Shown in pieces: positions 23,601 through 37,320 of a stretch of DNA of 64,000 bases (position 1 is the stretch's first letter; every line of letters starts with the position of its first letter). The notes beneath the pieces are model-generated. The model had not been told where the DNA came from and did no database searches. It was given only the letters and a program-made list of their open reading frames with translations. This DNA comes from Tubiluchus corallicola (lineage: Eukaryota; Priapulida; Priapulimorpha; Priapulimorphida; Tubiluchidae): positions 162,852-226,851 of the forward strand of contig JAQGDQ010000058.1 of the NCBI GenBank assembly GCA_030141605.1, given 5' to 3'. The translations under genes were made by a program, and so were the position numbers.

Positions 23601-26600
23601 TTAACAGATGCAATACTTTAATGTCTTTAGTGGAAAATAAAGGAAAAAAGGTATATGTGACACCTGGAAAATTGTTGATGTTAATCCATAAAAGGCTCTA
23701 TTTTTAATTAATTGTTGAGGGTAAGGAACAAACAATTATATTTGTCTTAGAGATTTCTTTCCACTCCTCGCCAGATGCTTTGTCTATGGCCAATGTCTAG
23801 TATGTTTTTCTTGTGTCACTATATATGCCCCTGGACTTGCTCTTTGGCACTTGGTGTATTAGCTTGCTGGTGATGTTTTTTTTTTGACATAAATCGGGCA
23901 AAACTGGACTGCAACCGCTGAGCAGTGTCAAAGCCATTATTTTTTGTAAATACTGTTAAACCGACCACTTTATAGAGGCAAAAATACGAAATAAGCCAAA
24001 TAACAGACAAGATTGAATAAAAAGTGTGCGGCTAGTATAAAAATCTCAGCATTTTACACGTTGGATACAATTTCTAGGACAGCCACGCAGTAGTAAAGGC
24101 ACAGAATCTTATAAAATTGTTTAGGGATCATGGTTTATAATAATGTGTTAGTATGATTATATGCATAAATACTGACTTTTATTATCCCTTGACCTTCAAA
24201 ATGTAAGTACCTTGGTATACTTAGCAGTTTTTTTAGACCTTGTGTATCCATAAATTTTGCAATTTTTTTGAAACCTTGTGGCATTCACGTAAAGCACAAA
24301 ACTTCATGGAAAAAATGATTAAGAACATGCAGAATTTTTTACTGCCAGTGTCCCCATTTCCTGCAGGTAAAATTGCTAAATTTGCACCGTTTGACGGCTG
24401 TCGTAAACTTATAAAATGGTGGTTTTAGATAATGACACATTTTGAACCTTAACAACAACCATTTTTCCTATATTTCATAGCAACCACTGACTTTCCAATC
24501 ACTATTAAATTCTTGCTGCTGACCAAAATGTTTTCCCCATTCTAATTTGCCATTACACATTGTTTTCAGGCAGATCACAATTTTTGTCCATATAACCAAA
24601 TTGACTTCTAGACCGCTAGGAACGGATAATGAAATTCTCAACCGATTATGAGTGCAAAGGTTGAAATACAGTAGTTCTCCAATTTATTAGATTAAATAAG
24701 AAATTGCAGTGCTCAACTATTTAGCATATTTCTGCTGCCTTCTATAGAAAGCAAGTTGTTGAAGTTCCCTTATGATGTTAACATACAAAGCACGGGCTAT
24801 TGGGTAGATTCATGAAGTCAAACAAGCACTTGTAATTTAAGATTTCATAATAACATTGTTATTTGATAATAACAGCATAGAATTTAAATTAAAAAAAATA
24901 TTAAAACCTCATAAATAGAAAATTAATTATTAGACTTTGTGCTCAAAGGAAAGAGTTATACTTTTCATGTTAGCTGTTTCTACTTATTCTCCAATTTTAA
25001 AGAAAGACAGGCAGTTGTCCACTTGCAACTTGTGCAACTTATGACTGCTTGACTTTACGACCCAAGCGCAACTTGATTAAGTGTGCAAAAGGCATTAATT
25101 GTATAAACTAATTATTACTAATTCTTCCTATTTTTTAGCACACCCATTATAAATTGCTATCTCTTTCGATAAATTCATCCGCAGGCGCAGCCATACTTAT
25201 TGTGCATGCACATACAATGTCTTATGTGTATTAGCGCACAGCTTGCGTTGCTAGAACTTGGGTCAAATTTGTCTTACGGCCAGTCGGCTGGAAACAGTTG
25301 TAGTCGTAAATCAACTTCTACCTGTATTTAATTTGTGCAGTGTTCAAGGAATTTCATAAAAGCTTGAGGAGCAACCAGATTACTTTATTACTTGTATTTA
25401 ATATTTTTATGAATTTTATATATCATGTGGTCTGCATTGCATTCAATTAACATATTTTAATTACTAACATGTTTATTAATGACTACATATCAATTTCTTG
25501 TGAAAAAACCTTTTGGCTTTACCCAGTTTATATTGTAATTATTGTAGGTGCTGAATGTCAATTTATGTGTTTGTGTCTTGTTACTAGGAGTTGATTCTTC
25601 AGATGAGGATGAGGAAGTGCGGTATTTGCCATGGCAACGACATTGGTTTTTGCCTTCGGATGACGAGGAAGAGGAGTGGGTATTTTTACTCATTCTAATT
25701 ACTAATTTTTGTACATTTTTCGTTTTGTGTGTTATTCTCATAAGAGCTTGTTTATTTTTTGAATGAATTTAAGAGTTCAAAGAGTATTTAAAGAGTAAAA
25801 AAAGTTAATGACAAAGATGTTCTTAGTTAGGTTGTTGGCATGTGTGCTCTTAACGAATCATATTCGGTTTTCTGTAACGTTTCTTCTTCTTTCAGAGATG
25901 CGGAAGTAACTGCTTCAAGCCACCGGAAAAATTACTTGGAATTGATCGGGAAGCATCGGCTTCGTCAGCAGCGGCAAGTGCTGTCTTCTATGAAGCTCAG
26001 CAGATATGAACGTTGCATGCAACATTGTGAGCTGCAATCTCTTTTGAGTGCCACCCGAATGATTCCTCATAAGACAGGGTATGTGATTCGTGAACTTCAG
26101 GGAACTCTCCCCGTTCAGAAGAAGTGCAAAAAGTGAGTGACTCCTTTGTTCTTAAAATTACTAGATTTTACCTTTCTTTTTTCATTTTTCACGGATCAAA
26201 TATTTGGATCACTTAGCCCCTTTTTTATATTTATATATCAGTGTGGCACAATGATAATTCCAAACAAAAACTGTATAGTTCTTAAGCAGTACACACACTA
26301 CCTATCTATCCAACAATGACATTTGCATTAAATAGTCAGAATGTGAAATAGTTAATAACTAACATTTGCACTTTGTTACATGGCAATTTAGAGACATACA
26401 TGTAATACTGTAAGTGAAAGCTCTTGTTCTGTTCTTCACAAAACTACATTTGGTTTATAAATTAGATGAAAGTTTACATAGTTACGGCAATTTGAAGAAA
26501 ACCTTTTTTTTTAATTGTATAAGGAAGTCAATCAAGTTTTTCAAACTATTAAACTGCATTTCTATTGGTTTAAATATTAACAAAAATTTAGCATAATATA

Positions 26601-26972
26601 CTTTTCAAACATCAGTTAATAAGTTATACTAGCAGCAGCAGTGCTTCAGTGACGTGGAAATACAAATTATGAAATTATGTGTATAAAATACCAATTTTAA
26701 GCATTTTCAGTAATATTAACTAGGTAATTTTTTGTCTTAATACATATTTCAAAACATTTTTGGATATTTTTAAGTAAAAATAAAACCAAGTTATTCATGT
26801 TAGCAAACCTTTATCATCTTTTTCTAAATTAAACTGACTTTACTTTTACTAAATAAAGTTTAGGTTTTTTGATAAATCAAACGGCATATATATATAAGCC
26901 ATTTCTTTTGACATATTTAATGAAATCCAGCCTAGTGTAAGCAATTCTGCTTTTTTAACTAATAAATATTCA

Positions 26973-27003
<31 letters not shown>

Positions 27004-30000
27004 ATGTCCATATTCTCTCATAAAATACATGAGCAATGCTATATTTTTGTGCTTGAATATCAGCCAGGAAGCAGTTTGCACATCTGTAATGTACATTTAA
27101 GTCTGCACTGCTGTGTAATATTGCAAACTGTTAGTTTCACATTTTTTATTGTATAAGGACATTTAACAGCAGGACAAAAGTTATTAAATTTCATTGCTAA
27201 TTATAATTAATGCAGTATGATTAGTACGTAATGTTAAATTAATAAATTTTTTAAGTGAAATGAAACACTGATGTCCTAAATTTATTTTTGCCAATAAAAA
27301 TTACAGTGGGGGCATTCATTGTGCTTTGCCCTCATGCAAAACTCGATACCTACAGAAAAGGGTTTTGACTCTATGATTTTGCTCAATCATTTCTGTTATT
27401 GTGTATAGAGACTGTCTTTTTTGTGCACAAGAGATAAAAGCATATTGATTGTGAACAGACAAGTTTCCTAATTAGTGTTATGTATCTTGCCTAATAGCAT
27501 CATACTGTTGTTATCTCATGACCGCACTTTAGCTTTGAAGAATTAGCATTGTGGGGCTTGTTGTTTCAATGCTGAATTTTAGATTTGCTAAATAAGTTGT
27601 TTTAAATATTTCATCAATTCAATAGCCGTAAAATAGAAAAGATTGCTGTCAGCATTAGTCATTTGGCTTGCAGTTATGCTGTTAATAAAATATTGCTAGC
27701 TTCTCTGTTCTGATAGTTGTACTTAGAAAAGGAAGATTGATTAGAAAATTAGAAAATCTGTCGTAGATTTTAAACACAGTTTTTGTTTCTATTCATTATT
27801 GTTTGATAATACCCTATTCGTGTCTGGGTGTAAAACTGCCAGACTCTTTGAAAGAGTAATACATTCTGTTTAAAAATAAACGATATGATAGTTTTGATAA
27901 GGACCGATGTGCTTGTTGCTCCTTTGTCACCTTGTACTTATCAGTCATTAGATGAGCATAACTTCTGTCAAAAAGCATGTTCAGGAACATTGAAATCTTT
28001 TTTTTCAGGTGTAATCTTGGTCTTGACAAGAGACTTTGCTGTTATGAAAATGAAGAGGAGAAACAGCGGTGCAGAAATGTTGTGCTTCCGTACACTCGTC
28101 ATTGCATAAAACGTATCCTTTATTAAAATTGTACTTACTAGGTACGTTTTTTCATAAAAGGAGAACTGTGTTTGATTCGGTTATAGTATTTTAGTGTTAA
28201 TTTTGCCTAATACATCAGTAGTTAAATCGGTCTTATGACATTGATCTCAGTAGTAATGCCTAAAGTTGCATGATGCTTTTCCTGTTATGATTTTGTTTTA
28301 CTGAATACCCGAAAGTTTGCTTTTTTCAAAATGGACAGTAAAAACCAGATTTTGTCAGATTTTATATATAAAACCATTCAGGATCTATAGTGCTGTGCTG
28401 GTTTGTCTTTATGATTACGCTCATCAAGTGAGCCATTTGATCTTGGTGTCCAAGACTGCAATGCATAAGAATTCCTTTTTTATGTAAAAAATGTGTATTT
28501 TTTTATTTAACATAACGTGTTGTCAAATGAGCTGTCACTGAGCTTCCTAACTTACGTATAGCATGCCAACAGTTTGCAACAGTCTTACGGTGTCCTCTTT
28601 GCTATTTTATCCATGACTGTTAAAGTTCTTTATTGACAAAAATTTGCTGCTTATATGTAGTAAGCATCAACTCGTTCATGACACTGTGGTTAAACCAGCT
28701 TATACAACTGTCGTAATCAGTGATTGCATCATCAACAGATTAAATGCACAAGCTACTGTGTGTGTTGTCTGGCTAGCGTAGTGCAGGCTTTAACTTAATT
28801 CCAGGCATTGTGCATAATAGATTACAGTAAGTCCTCACTTAACGACACCCCACTTATCGACATTTCATTTCAACAACAATTTTGTAGTCGTGCTTTAACA
28901 CTGAATCTTGTTTACTACGCTTACACTATATAAGTGAAGCTTACTTCTTAATCCAGTTCACCAGTGTTGTTGTTACACCGGTAACAATTTGCCCAACTAA
29001 ACTGATAACAGGCGGTTAGTTTTCTTGTTTACCTCCAATTTATGCTGTAGTTTATAAAACGTTGGCTGTGGCAAAGCTGTGGCAAAGATAACACTAAAAA
29101 TGACATATAAGCAGCAACTCTAACGTAAGATGGAACGTAGGTAAACACGATGCACTGTGACAATCAGATGCCAGCTGAAAAAAAGAAAAAATCTAAGCAA
29201 CGAACCTAAGGGGAAAGAAAGGGAGGAAAATGGCGCTGAAGAAGAGCAACCAGGGGAGGAAGGGCCGATGCCTTAAAATTAGATTTTAGTTTTCACACTT
29301 GAACACTCATTATCTTTTTAACTAAACATATGTGTAATGTATGACTGTAAGCGATAAGCCCTGTAAAGCGTTTAACTTATGAGCCAAGCATCATTGATTT
29401 TTCTCCTGTGAACAACTGTGCGCTTTTACGTTTTTTCTTATAGAAAACATTGTTGCGTTTAGTGACGATTCATTTAACGGCGCTTTTTTGCAGGAATGCC
29501 TTAGCGTTGTTAAGCGAGGACTTGCTGTACGTAGCAGTGGATGAGTCTAGCATATATGGGAAAATCTGCTGGACTGCTGAGCTGCCTAGGGTTAATGTGT
29601 TAGATAACCAAACATGTGCAGTGCATAGTTTTTAAATTTATTTCAGAAATGAAAATTAATTATTATTTAACTAATTATTGCAGAACAATCTGAACATTCC
29701 ATTATGAGAACACATCTCTAAGTGTTTATTAACGTGATGACACATTCTAGTGCATTTTGGTTATGTTTCGAATAATAGTAGTGTTTTAGGCATAATTCAA
29801 CTTTATGACTACTATGTCACTACCAGAAATCTTTACAATAAATTAAACTAGTACCAAACGTCGAATGCTGGAAAACTCTTCAAAAACTGAAACCCACTAC
29901 GTTAACTGCTGCATTCTGACGTAAGCCTGCAGTTACGAAAGTTTTTCTGTATTTTGGAATCGTTTTCCTTAGTTTTGTTTTAGATATAATGTATAATGTG

Positions 30001-33000
30001 GACCAACTGATATTTTCACACTGCACAGCAAAAACACCAGAGGGCTTTCAGTGTTGTCTACCTGCATTTGATATAAAGCATGAGTATCCACTCTGCCGGG
30101 ATCATATGTTATCACAAGTAAGTTGGGCTTTTTAAATTTAAAGGCAGTGCTGTTAGTTAGGCTGAGACAAAGTAGCAATATTAGTTAATTGTGAATAATT
30201 AGAAAGCATTGGCACTGAGTGTGAATGGTTAATGGTGGGAAAAGCAGCTAAAGAAACTTTAGATTTGTTAAGAACAAAAAAATAAGTGAAAATCCATTAA
30301 TTTTTAAAATATTTTTGTGCTTATCCATAAACCAGCACTCTGAAGTTTTATTTTGCAAACTTGTAGCGCTGCAAGGTTGTGTTCTAAGTTGTAAGAAATA
30401 TTTTAACTTGGATAATAACTGCCATGGCATTTGCAGTTATGTTTTTTTGGACACTGCAGGATTTGTTTATAAATAACATTAACTATAGCTGCATGCAAAT
30501 TTTTTGTCTCTTAAAGAAATTTTGAAAACTTTACAGGAAGACGAAAAGCAGAATGAACCCAAACCAAAGAAGCCTCGTAAGAAAACGAAGCCATCTGCAT
30601 TGACACGTCCACCAAAAAAGGGCAAAAAGAAGCGAAATTTGCAAAAAATCCGTCCCCAAGAATCTGTTGACGAGGGCGACACTTCGCGAGCGCTGGAAAA
30701 CGAAGTGCCGAATAGTTCACAAAGCTTCTCTATAGTGCAATCTTCCTGTGATGTACAGAAGCACGAAGCAAGACTTGAAAATATGAGTATGGAAGATATT
30801 GCGCAAAGTCTTGATGCAAATCTCAGTCAAGGATTTGATGCAGTTTTATCCCAGGGTAAGTGTAACCTTCTGCAGATATAAGTAATTAAAGCAAAAGGAA
30901 GGTGCTAACTTTTATTTGTAAACTGATACAACATTACATCTCATAAGTAAAGTAGCATAATAGGGACCTTTTTGATACATGTGTTTGTTGTGATCATGCC
31001 AGCTTACCCTTTGTAATGCTGTGCAGAAAACATTCCAGCTAATGCGAGGTGCTGCAACGGTGACACGTAATGTTGGGTTGCAATTTGGAATACACGTGTT
31101 TAATTGATACTAAAGTTTGTGGCTTATGTAAGGAAAAGTTAAGGTATGTTTGCCAATTTCTACAAAGGCCAGTCCAAAAAAAATTTTGATTTTTTCTTAC
31201 CTCATGAGCGCAACAAATGTAGCGAGGGTGTAAAAAATTTTTTGAATGGCTTATTTAAATTCAGTTCTAAAGCGTCATTACTTGCATATTGTATTACATA
31301 TCCTAAAACGTTGTAATGTGCACTGTTAATCCAGCTGCATTGCCCGTTCCTTTTACAAAAGATATTAATGCGGATGACTGCCGGCTCACAAATGATGGCT
31401 AATGTATCAGTTGTTATTCTAATTCCTGCGAATGAAACACATGATTCCATGTGAACGACGATTTCGTGAGAAATGCCGAAACTTGGCTGTAGAGAGACAT
31501 TGCTGCATCCTTGTCAAAACAACGATGTTATAAAGTTTATTGCATTTTTCATTTTAAATTTAAAAAATATGCTTTTATATGACTGCGTCAGGTAAGTATT
31601 GAACGTGCAAAAAAGTGATAGAATTCCCAACCAGGTGTGCAATAAAGGAATTCACCACTGGCGATTAGACAGAAACAGAAGTATTTTTATTGTCGGTACA
31701 GTTGAAATAGCTTTGACTTAAGTAATGCTGCTCCAGTTAAGTGCAAATGAAATTCTCCAGTTAAGTGCAAATGAAATTCTCTAGTTAGAGAACTGATTAT
31801 CAAAGCAAAGGACACAGCATAGTAGTATATAAATATTTTTATAAATTTAGTGCAATCCAACATATTCTTGTCTATTTACTGATGGGTCCATGTAAGTGAA
31901 CTGATATTTCTAATGACTTTGTTATGTTATTTAGTTGACATGGATCGGAATTTCTCATTACCAAACATGGATGCCGCACAACTGGAAAAAACTGTATCAT
32001 CTCTTTTGCAAGACAGTGATTTTACAGATGTATTGAACAAAATACCAGATGAGGCATTTGAAGAATGGGGTGAGCAATGGTGTCCTAGTAAATGTGTAGT
32101 TATTTTCATTTACGTCATTAATTAATTTTGACTGTGATTGCCGGAATTTTTATAAACCCTTATAATTAAACTAGTACCAAACTTCGAATGCTGGAAAGTA
32201 CCATATTACCATTATTGATACCATAAGTATTCCCCTACTATCATGGATATGGGTAGCGCTGCTGAATTGTGAGGTACAAGGAGGAAATGTTAGGCCTGCT
32301 TTGTCATGCTGGGCTGGCAGCTTAGGTGGTAGAGCGTGGGCAGCTTAGGTGGTAGAGCGTGGGATTACTAATCCCAGGTCTTGGATTCAAATCCCGACTA
32401 GTCCACACTTTTTCGGTGTCTCCAACTCATTACCTGCAAAGGGTAATAATTGGTAAAACTGTAATGTTTTATTAAAAATCTGGCAGTCACAGTCATAATT
32501 AATTAATGATATCGTTAGTTGCCAGCTAATTTGGGAAAGTATTGATATTCTTAATAGAGTTTGCAAGTTTTGAAAATTTCCTTAAGCACATCGGCTAGTC
32601 CAATGGTGCTTTGTTAGAATTTTATATTTTATAACATTAGTCTTAGGATGATAGTTGATTAGGATAAATACGTAAAAACTTAATTGCGTGTTGAATTTTC
32701 GGTTGAGTTTCATTTTGTTCGTAGCTTGTAGCTACTTAGGTCGTATTAAGTCCGTTGTTATTAAGTACGTAACCGAAACTTTCCATAATTTTTGGTAGCT
32801 TTTTTCCGAGGTTTTAGTAGTATTTTTACTGGAACTAAAAAAAATCGCTGAAAAATGTTTGCTAAAATAGTTCAAATAAAGTGAAAATATCGTTTATTTA
32901 ACTTTTTGTACCATTTGTAGCATGCTTTTTACAGCAATGCGGCATATCTTCAGTGTACAGACTGTGAAGCTTTAAGGTCTCCAGGCACAATTAACTGAAA

Positions 33001-34753
33001 TATCAAAGCATAAATTGATTAAAACCAAGTTTAATTTTACAATTTATGAAATATAGGCAACAAAATAAAATTTGTCAATTTTTTTTAAGCGTAATCATCT
33101 TTAACCTTTATAATTCTACTTTTTTGGTTAAGATTTTTTGCCTAGCTACTTCACCAAGTTTGTATCAGAGTAAATAAAAGCAAAAACAAACCATTTTATT
33201 TATTTCAGACTTTTTTCAGTTTTGATAGTAGGTGGGTTTGCAAAAATGATTTCGGTTCTGTTTCTTTTCGGTTTCGGTTTCCTGTGTTTCACAAATTTCG
33301 GTTTCGGTTTGTTGAGACACTGAGCCAGCAGAAGTGACTTACTACAATGTTTATTCAATATAATTAAAGCGCTACGCGTGTTATTAATATGAGAGCTGCT
33401 TGTCTAGAATCATTTAAAAGGCATCAGCAAGAAATCTTTTTGGTGATGATGAAAGTTATAATCCATTGTAGGCCTATGGTGGTGTTGGTTACTAAAATCC
33501 AGATGTATGATAACAGTTTAGTTTGTCATGCATTAAACTAACCAATGTTATCTGTGTTTATGCACAGCATCTATGTGTACTTAAAGAAATGTTAATCATC
33601 AAATTTGGTACTCAGTCCACTGAGTGCACCCTACCTAACTATTACCACTTGGATGCTTTTGCTATAGCTGTTGCTGCTATTTGGTTACTGTCATGAAAAA
33701 CTGCACGGTATTTCTTATTAGCCTTGTTGTAATAGAATAACTTACAAGATCTTATTTGGTGGAAAAATCTTGAATACCACTGCTAGTTTTTTCTAAATAT
33801 AAACTCTCAATTTTACGCAAAATGGAGTGAAATTACCCGACTTTTTTGTTAAAAAAACTCCTTATGAACATAATATTTTAGGTAGGGTGAGTGCAAATTT
33901 TGTTTTTCGTCATGTCAGGCACCTGTATTTATCTTATTTTCAAATTTCTTTAGGTAAAAATGGTGAGTTTGTCTCGAAAGAAGCTGAAGAGGAGTTGGAA
34001 CGTGCTCTTGTTGGTTCAAATGCAGATGTGTCAGTTGTACAAGATACGTTGGATAAGCTTTCACAAGAAAACCCAAGCATGTCATTTGACGATGATCAAA
34101 ATAGTCCAGAGATCACGCTTAGTGACAATTTGTTAAATTCCGATAGCTTAGATTCTGAGACACTACCTGATAGTATACATCGTGATGTTGATAAACTGAC
34201 TGAAATGGCTTCGTCTGGAAGGTTAGGAATTGCAACTGCTTTTAATCAGTCAGTTTCACATACATTTCCCCAGTCAACCAGCAACTTATCATCTACCGCT
34301 CATAATTCTGTCCCATCTTATTCTGTTAACTTATTACCTACGAATCATATTCTAAATAATGCCGTACAAGGAGTAAGTGTGTCTAATCATAGAACGTTTG
34401 ATGCAGAGCAGTATCATTCAGTGTCACATACGTCTCCGGATATTATTCAAAATGGTGTGATCTCACCTAACGGTCCATCCTGGACTGTAACGCAAGTTAG
34501 TCAACCACAATTGCCAAGTTTTCAAAATGGTTTCGGTGGTGGAATCCAGCGTTTTCGTCCCGGCTACTCATTACCAAACATTAAGACAATCTTGCATCCA
34601 CAACAACTCGTCCCAGGTATCACTGCACCAGTTACAATAACGTCCGAGCCACATCAGTTGCTACAGGAGTCTGTTTTTAGTAACATGTCGAAGAGGACTT
34701 CTGTTCATTCTGCGTCGACCGGTCAGACTGGCTTGCAGCAGAACTTGCACTAG
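20688..34753 (+). CDS. INO80D: INO80 complex subunit D (ten coding exons)
   Basis: Coding exons: 20714-20839 (ATG at 20714; acceptor before 20688), 21288-21379, 21627-22861, 25588-25675, 25896-26132, 28009-28112, 29984-30117, 30537-30855, 31935-32069 and 33954-34753 (stop TAG). Phases join to give 1089 residues; the human protein has 1027. Two paired Cys/His modules (C3Hc3H type, likely DNA-binding) are complete. The first uses C18, C25, C36, H39 with C51, C57, C62, C75, H78. The second uses C594, C603/604, C614, C625, H628 with C641, C651/652, C665, H668. Further matches to the vertebrate protein are PKKDRK and LQSKIAQNK in the large third exon, an acidic patch DSSDEDEE, the basic block PRKKTKPSALT after the second module, and GKNGEF...EEELERAL at the start of the last exon. 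A Pro-rich segment (PPPPPYPSP) and a Ser/Asn-rich tail are low complexity. It is a nuclear accessory subunit of the metazoan INO80 ATP-dependent chromatin remodeller. The donor at 22862 (GTGAGT) and the one at 25676 (GTGGGT) were fixed by phase. Confidence 0.95.
22862..25587 (+). other. INO80D intron 3, no gene seen
   Basis: A 2.7 kb AT-rich intron. The only structure noticed is a diverged direct duplication, 'gcaattgcaaaaactgtgttacta' type, at about 23350-23375 and 23492-23517. Open frames here are short and unrelated to known proteins. Confidence 0.6.
26972..26995. repeat. (TA)n microsatellite
   Basis: About 24 bases of TA in INO80D intron 5 (26133-28008). The rest of that intron is AT-rich with no recognised feature. 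Confidence 0.9.
28825..29527. mobile_element. Tigger/pogo-like MITE, copy 2
   Basis: A 703-bp element in INO80D intron 6, flanked by TA. The left end is CAGTAAGTCCTCACTTAACG and the right end GTTGTTAAGCGAGGACTTGCTG, clear inverted repeats. It is the same family as 9316-9856 but longer. The interior contains a purine-rich segment (about 29160-29270) and no intact transposase. Confidence 0.85.
29842..29878. repeat. Short dispersed repeat, copy A
   Basis: 'attaaactagtaccaaac' followed by 'cgaatgctggaaa' recurs almost exactly at 32164-32198. Both copies lie in INO80D introns in the same orientation. Confidence 0.6.
31731..31785. repeat. Tandem duplication, 27-bp unit
   Basis: 'ctccagttaagtgcaaatg' plus 'aaattctc' occurs twice in direct succession in INO80D intron 8 (30856-31934). 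The rest of this intron holds no recognised element. Confidence 0.8.
32164..32198. repeat. Short dispersed repeat, copy B
   Basis: Near-identical to 29842-29878. It is followed by about 100 bases and then the tRNA-derived SINE head, so it may belong to a larger composite repeat. Confidence 0.6.
32306..32470 (+). mobile_element. tRNA-derived SINE
   Basis: The head has the layout of a tRNA: an A-box-like TAGGTGGTAGAGCGT, an anticodon-arm-like hairpin TGGGATTACTAATCCCA (loop TTACTAA), and a B-box-like GGATTCAAATCC. A 25-bp unit (GGCAGCTTAGGTGGTAGAGCGTGGG without its last bases) is duplicated in tandem at the 5' side, about 32329-32378. The acceptor stem does not close and the anticodon would be ACT, so this is a SINE head rather than a working tRNA gene. 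The 3' limit is approximate. Confidence 0.65.
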
Positions 34754-37320
34754 TGATTATATGTCTCTGTATGTCATATTGACCTTGCCATTGTTATTGT
34801 TTAGCTGTGATATGATCCCAATGATTTTCAGAGATTGATTAATACGTATTAAAGTCATAAAAGTGCGTCTATAAGTATTTAGCCAGAATGTTTCTATATA
34901 GTTATGTTTTTATTTCTTTAATAGGTAATAATATTACATAACATTTTAACACAGCTGCAGCAGCAAGTAGCTGACAAATACAGCATGCTTGCTTTTTTCA
35001 GCCTTGGTGGGTGGGGATTGTGGGTGATAAATACTCATGTGCCAATCTTGGGTTGTATCATTTCACTTTTTACATATCTTGCTCTAAACTATAAGATAAT
35101 AGACAAGTACTGTTCAGAGTAGATTCGTATGATGACCTTGCGTCTTTCAAAGGTGAAAGTTGCGTATTAGTAGCAATCAGTTGCTAGCTACTACAGTTAT
35201 GATGATATATCGCAGTTAGTAAGGTTTCATTTACTGGTTTACAGAATTGTCTGGATGGAAATTCTGTGTTGTTGGGTTTTTTTTGAAAGTTAGTGTTTAT
35301 TCTAGTTTGAAGAGAATATACTATACTACATCAAATAGTATTCTACGTATGTCTTCTAAGTAGTCTACGTAACCAGATGCCAGTTTTTGATTGTCTGAAC
35401 AATTAGACTTTGTACATGTCACTAGAACTCATGTTTATCTTAGCTGTTAAAAAAGTTCATTTGTCTTTGATAAAGTGCTCATACCTGTAGAGAAAAGGAA
35501 CTAGAATGATAGGAAAGTAAATCGAAATTTTGAAAAATGTTTACTCCATAGGCAAAAAAGTATGTCGTAAATATTCGTTTATTGTTTGGCAAAGTTAAAA
35601 CTGTAATTGGCTTTGTTTCCTAAGTCAAAAGAATTCGATGTTATTTTTTTATAAAATTAAAATGTTTTACTTCATTGTTTCATATAGTGAAAACAGTTCT
35701 GTGTTTCTGGAATTTATTATTGTTTCCCACATATAGTAATTAAGACCCTTTGATGTCGTCATTTCCTAGTAAGTAGCATTATTTTATTTTATTCTGTATC
35801 ATTGTTTGTTAGGTCAGTGAAATTGTGGTCCTTTCTTTATTATTCTGTTTTGTTCAGTGTAGCAAGAGTAATTTGATGTTTGTGATATTTGTTGTGGAAA
35901 AATTCCATGTCATTGTATGTATCGTTTGATTTGTTCATACTAACTTGGTTTACTTATAAACAGTGTACTGCCTAGTTGCCCATCTTTCTAGCTGGTTTAT
36001 TTGTGCAGTTTGCTAGTGCTGTATAATGATGTAAACCAGTCTGACCTTGATGTTATTTATTTTAACGATTTGTTGGTTTTTGTGTTCATGTACCTTTGTG
36101 TTACTTTATTATTGTACATGTTTTTTGTGTGTAGAATAATGTTATATGTAGCGAGTTATAACTTGACACTTCATCTAGACACGTAGGTAGTCGTCGGACT
36201 TTAAACTTAGTTGCAAAAGATAGTTGTCTGTTGAATAGCATTGTTTAATGCTTGTGTTAGCTTAATTATGATTAGCATTAAGAAATTTGTGCAAGTTTTT
36301 TCTTCATAATGACAAAACAGATTGTTTCTTTACCATTTTACAGAGGCCATTACGCTCTAGTAAACCTTACAATTATGAGTTGTAAAATAATAGCTTGAAG
36401 CAGAAAAATGAAAGAATATTTGTACTCATGACTTGCAGTTTTCAGAATTTCGATTTTTTATTAATTTACCGTGTCGAAGCTGTTTAGAACTTTGTCATGG
36501 AGAGCCGGTTTCTGTTTTTTAGACTTTATATCAGGTTAAAGTCTTTTGCAATTAAATCATGTTTTTTCTAATAATGCACTGTGTTCAAGAAATGATATGT
36601 GTAGTTAAAAAATCGATTATGTTCTTGGTTTGTGACACTTCATCATGCTGATGTTCCGATTATTACCTTAATGCTAAGTGCATAGTGCATTCGTGTGGAA
36701 AACTATAGCACTTTCAGTAGAATGAATTTTGAGTTCTGTTATTCAAGATTGTTAACAATCTTACTTTGTTTCAGGAATGTATTACTAATTGTGACAAGCC
36801 CCACCCTAATCATTGTTTAATTATTTTAGCATTGTCACTTGCTCAAAGTTTCAGAATGCTGCTTGAATTCATTGTTTTTATGACATGTTATTGTGTTGTT
36901 AATTTATGCCTCCTGGTCATGACATTGATTTAATAGATCATTATCCGAAAACTAAATGAATTGTATTACATTATGGTCTATTAGTTAGAATTGTGTTTGT
37001 TGTCAGGTTTAAGCTTATATGGTGATGTACAGTTTAGTTTAAAATGCATGAAATGATTTAGTCACCAGCCCTGTAGTTTAGATAAATATTTTGTTATGTA
37101 CATTTTGTGAAGATTAACGATGTGTATTTAGGGGTCTATTGCTGCTGTGGCTTTAGACTGCAATTAATTTATTCTTTTGTTTTTTTTTGGTTAGATATTC
37201 TATATAAGATGTGATTGTTTGTATAGAAAGAGAGAGTATTCCCTGTGTAAAATAATACCTATTTGAAATTGTAAAGTGTAAAAACTTGTAATGTAACAAT
37301 AAAGTTATATTTTGGATAAA
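34754..37320 (+). other. INO80D: 3' UTR of INO80D with poly(A) signal
   Basis: About 2.55 kb of T-rich sequence without transposons follows the stop codon. It ends with AATAAA at 37298-37303, then a T/G-rich stretch. The absence of insertions over this length, unlike the introns, fits a transcribed and constrained 3' UTR. No other gene is seen in it. Confidence 0.65.
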
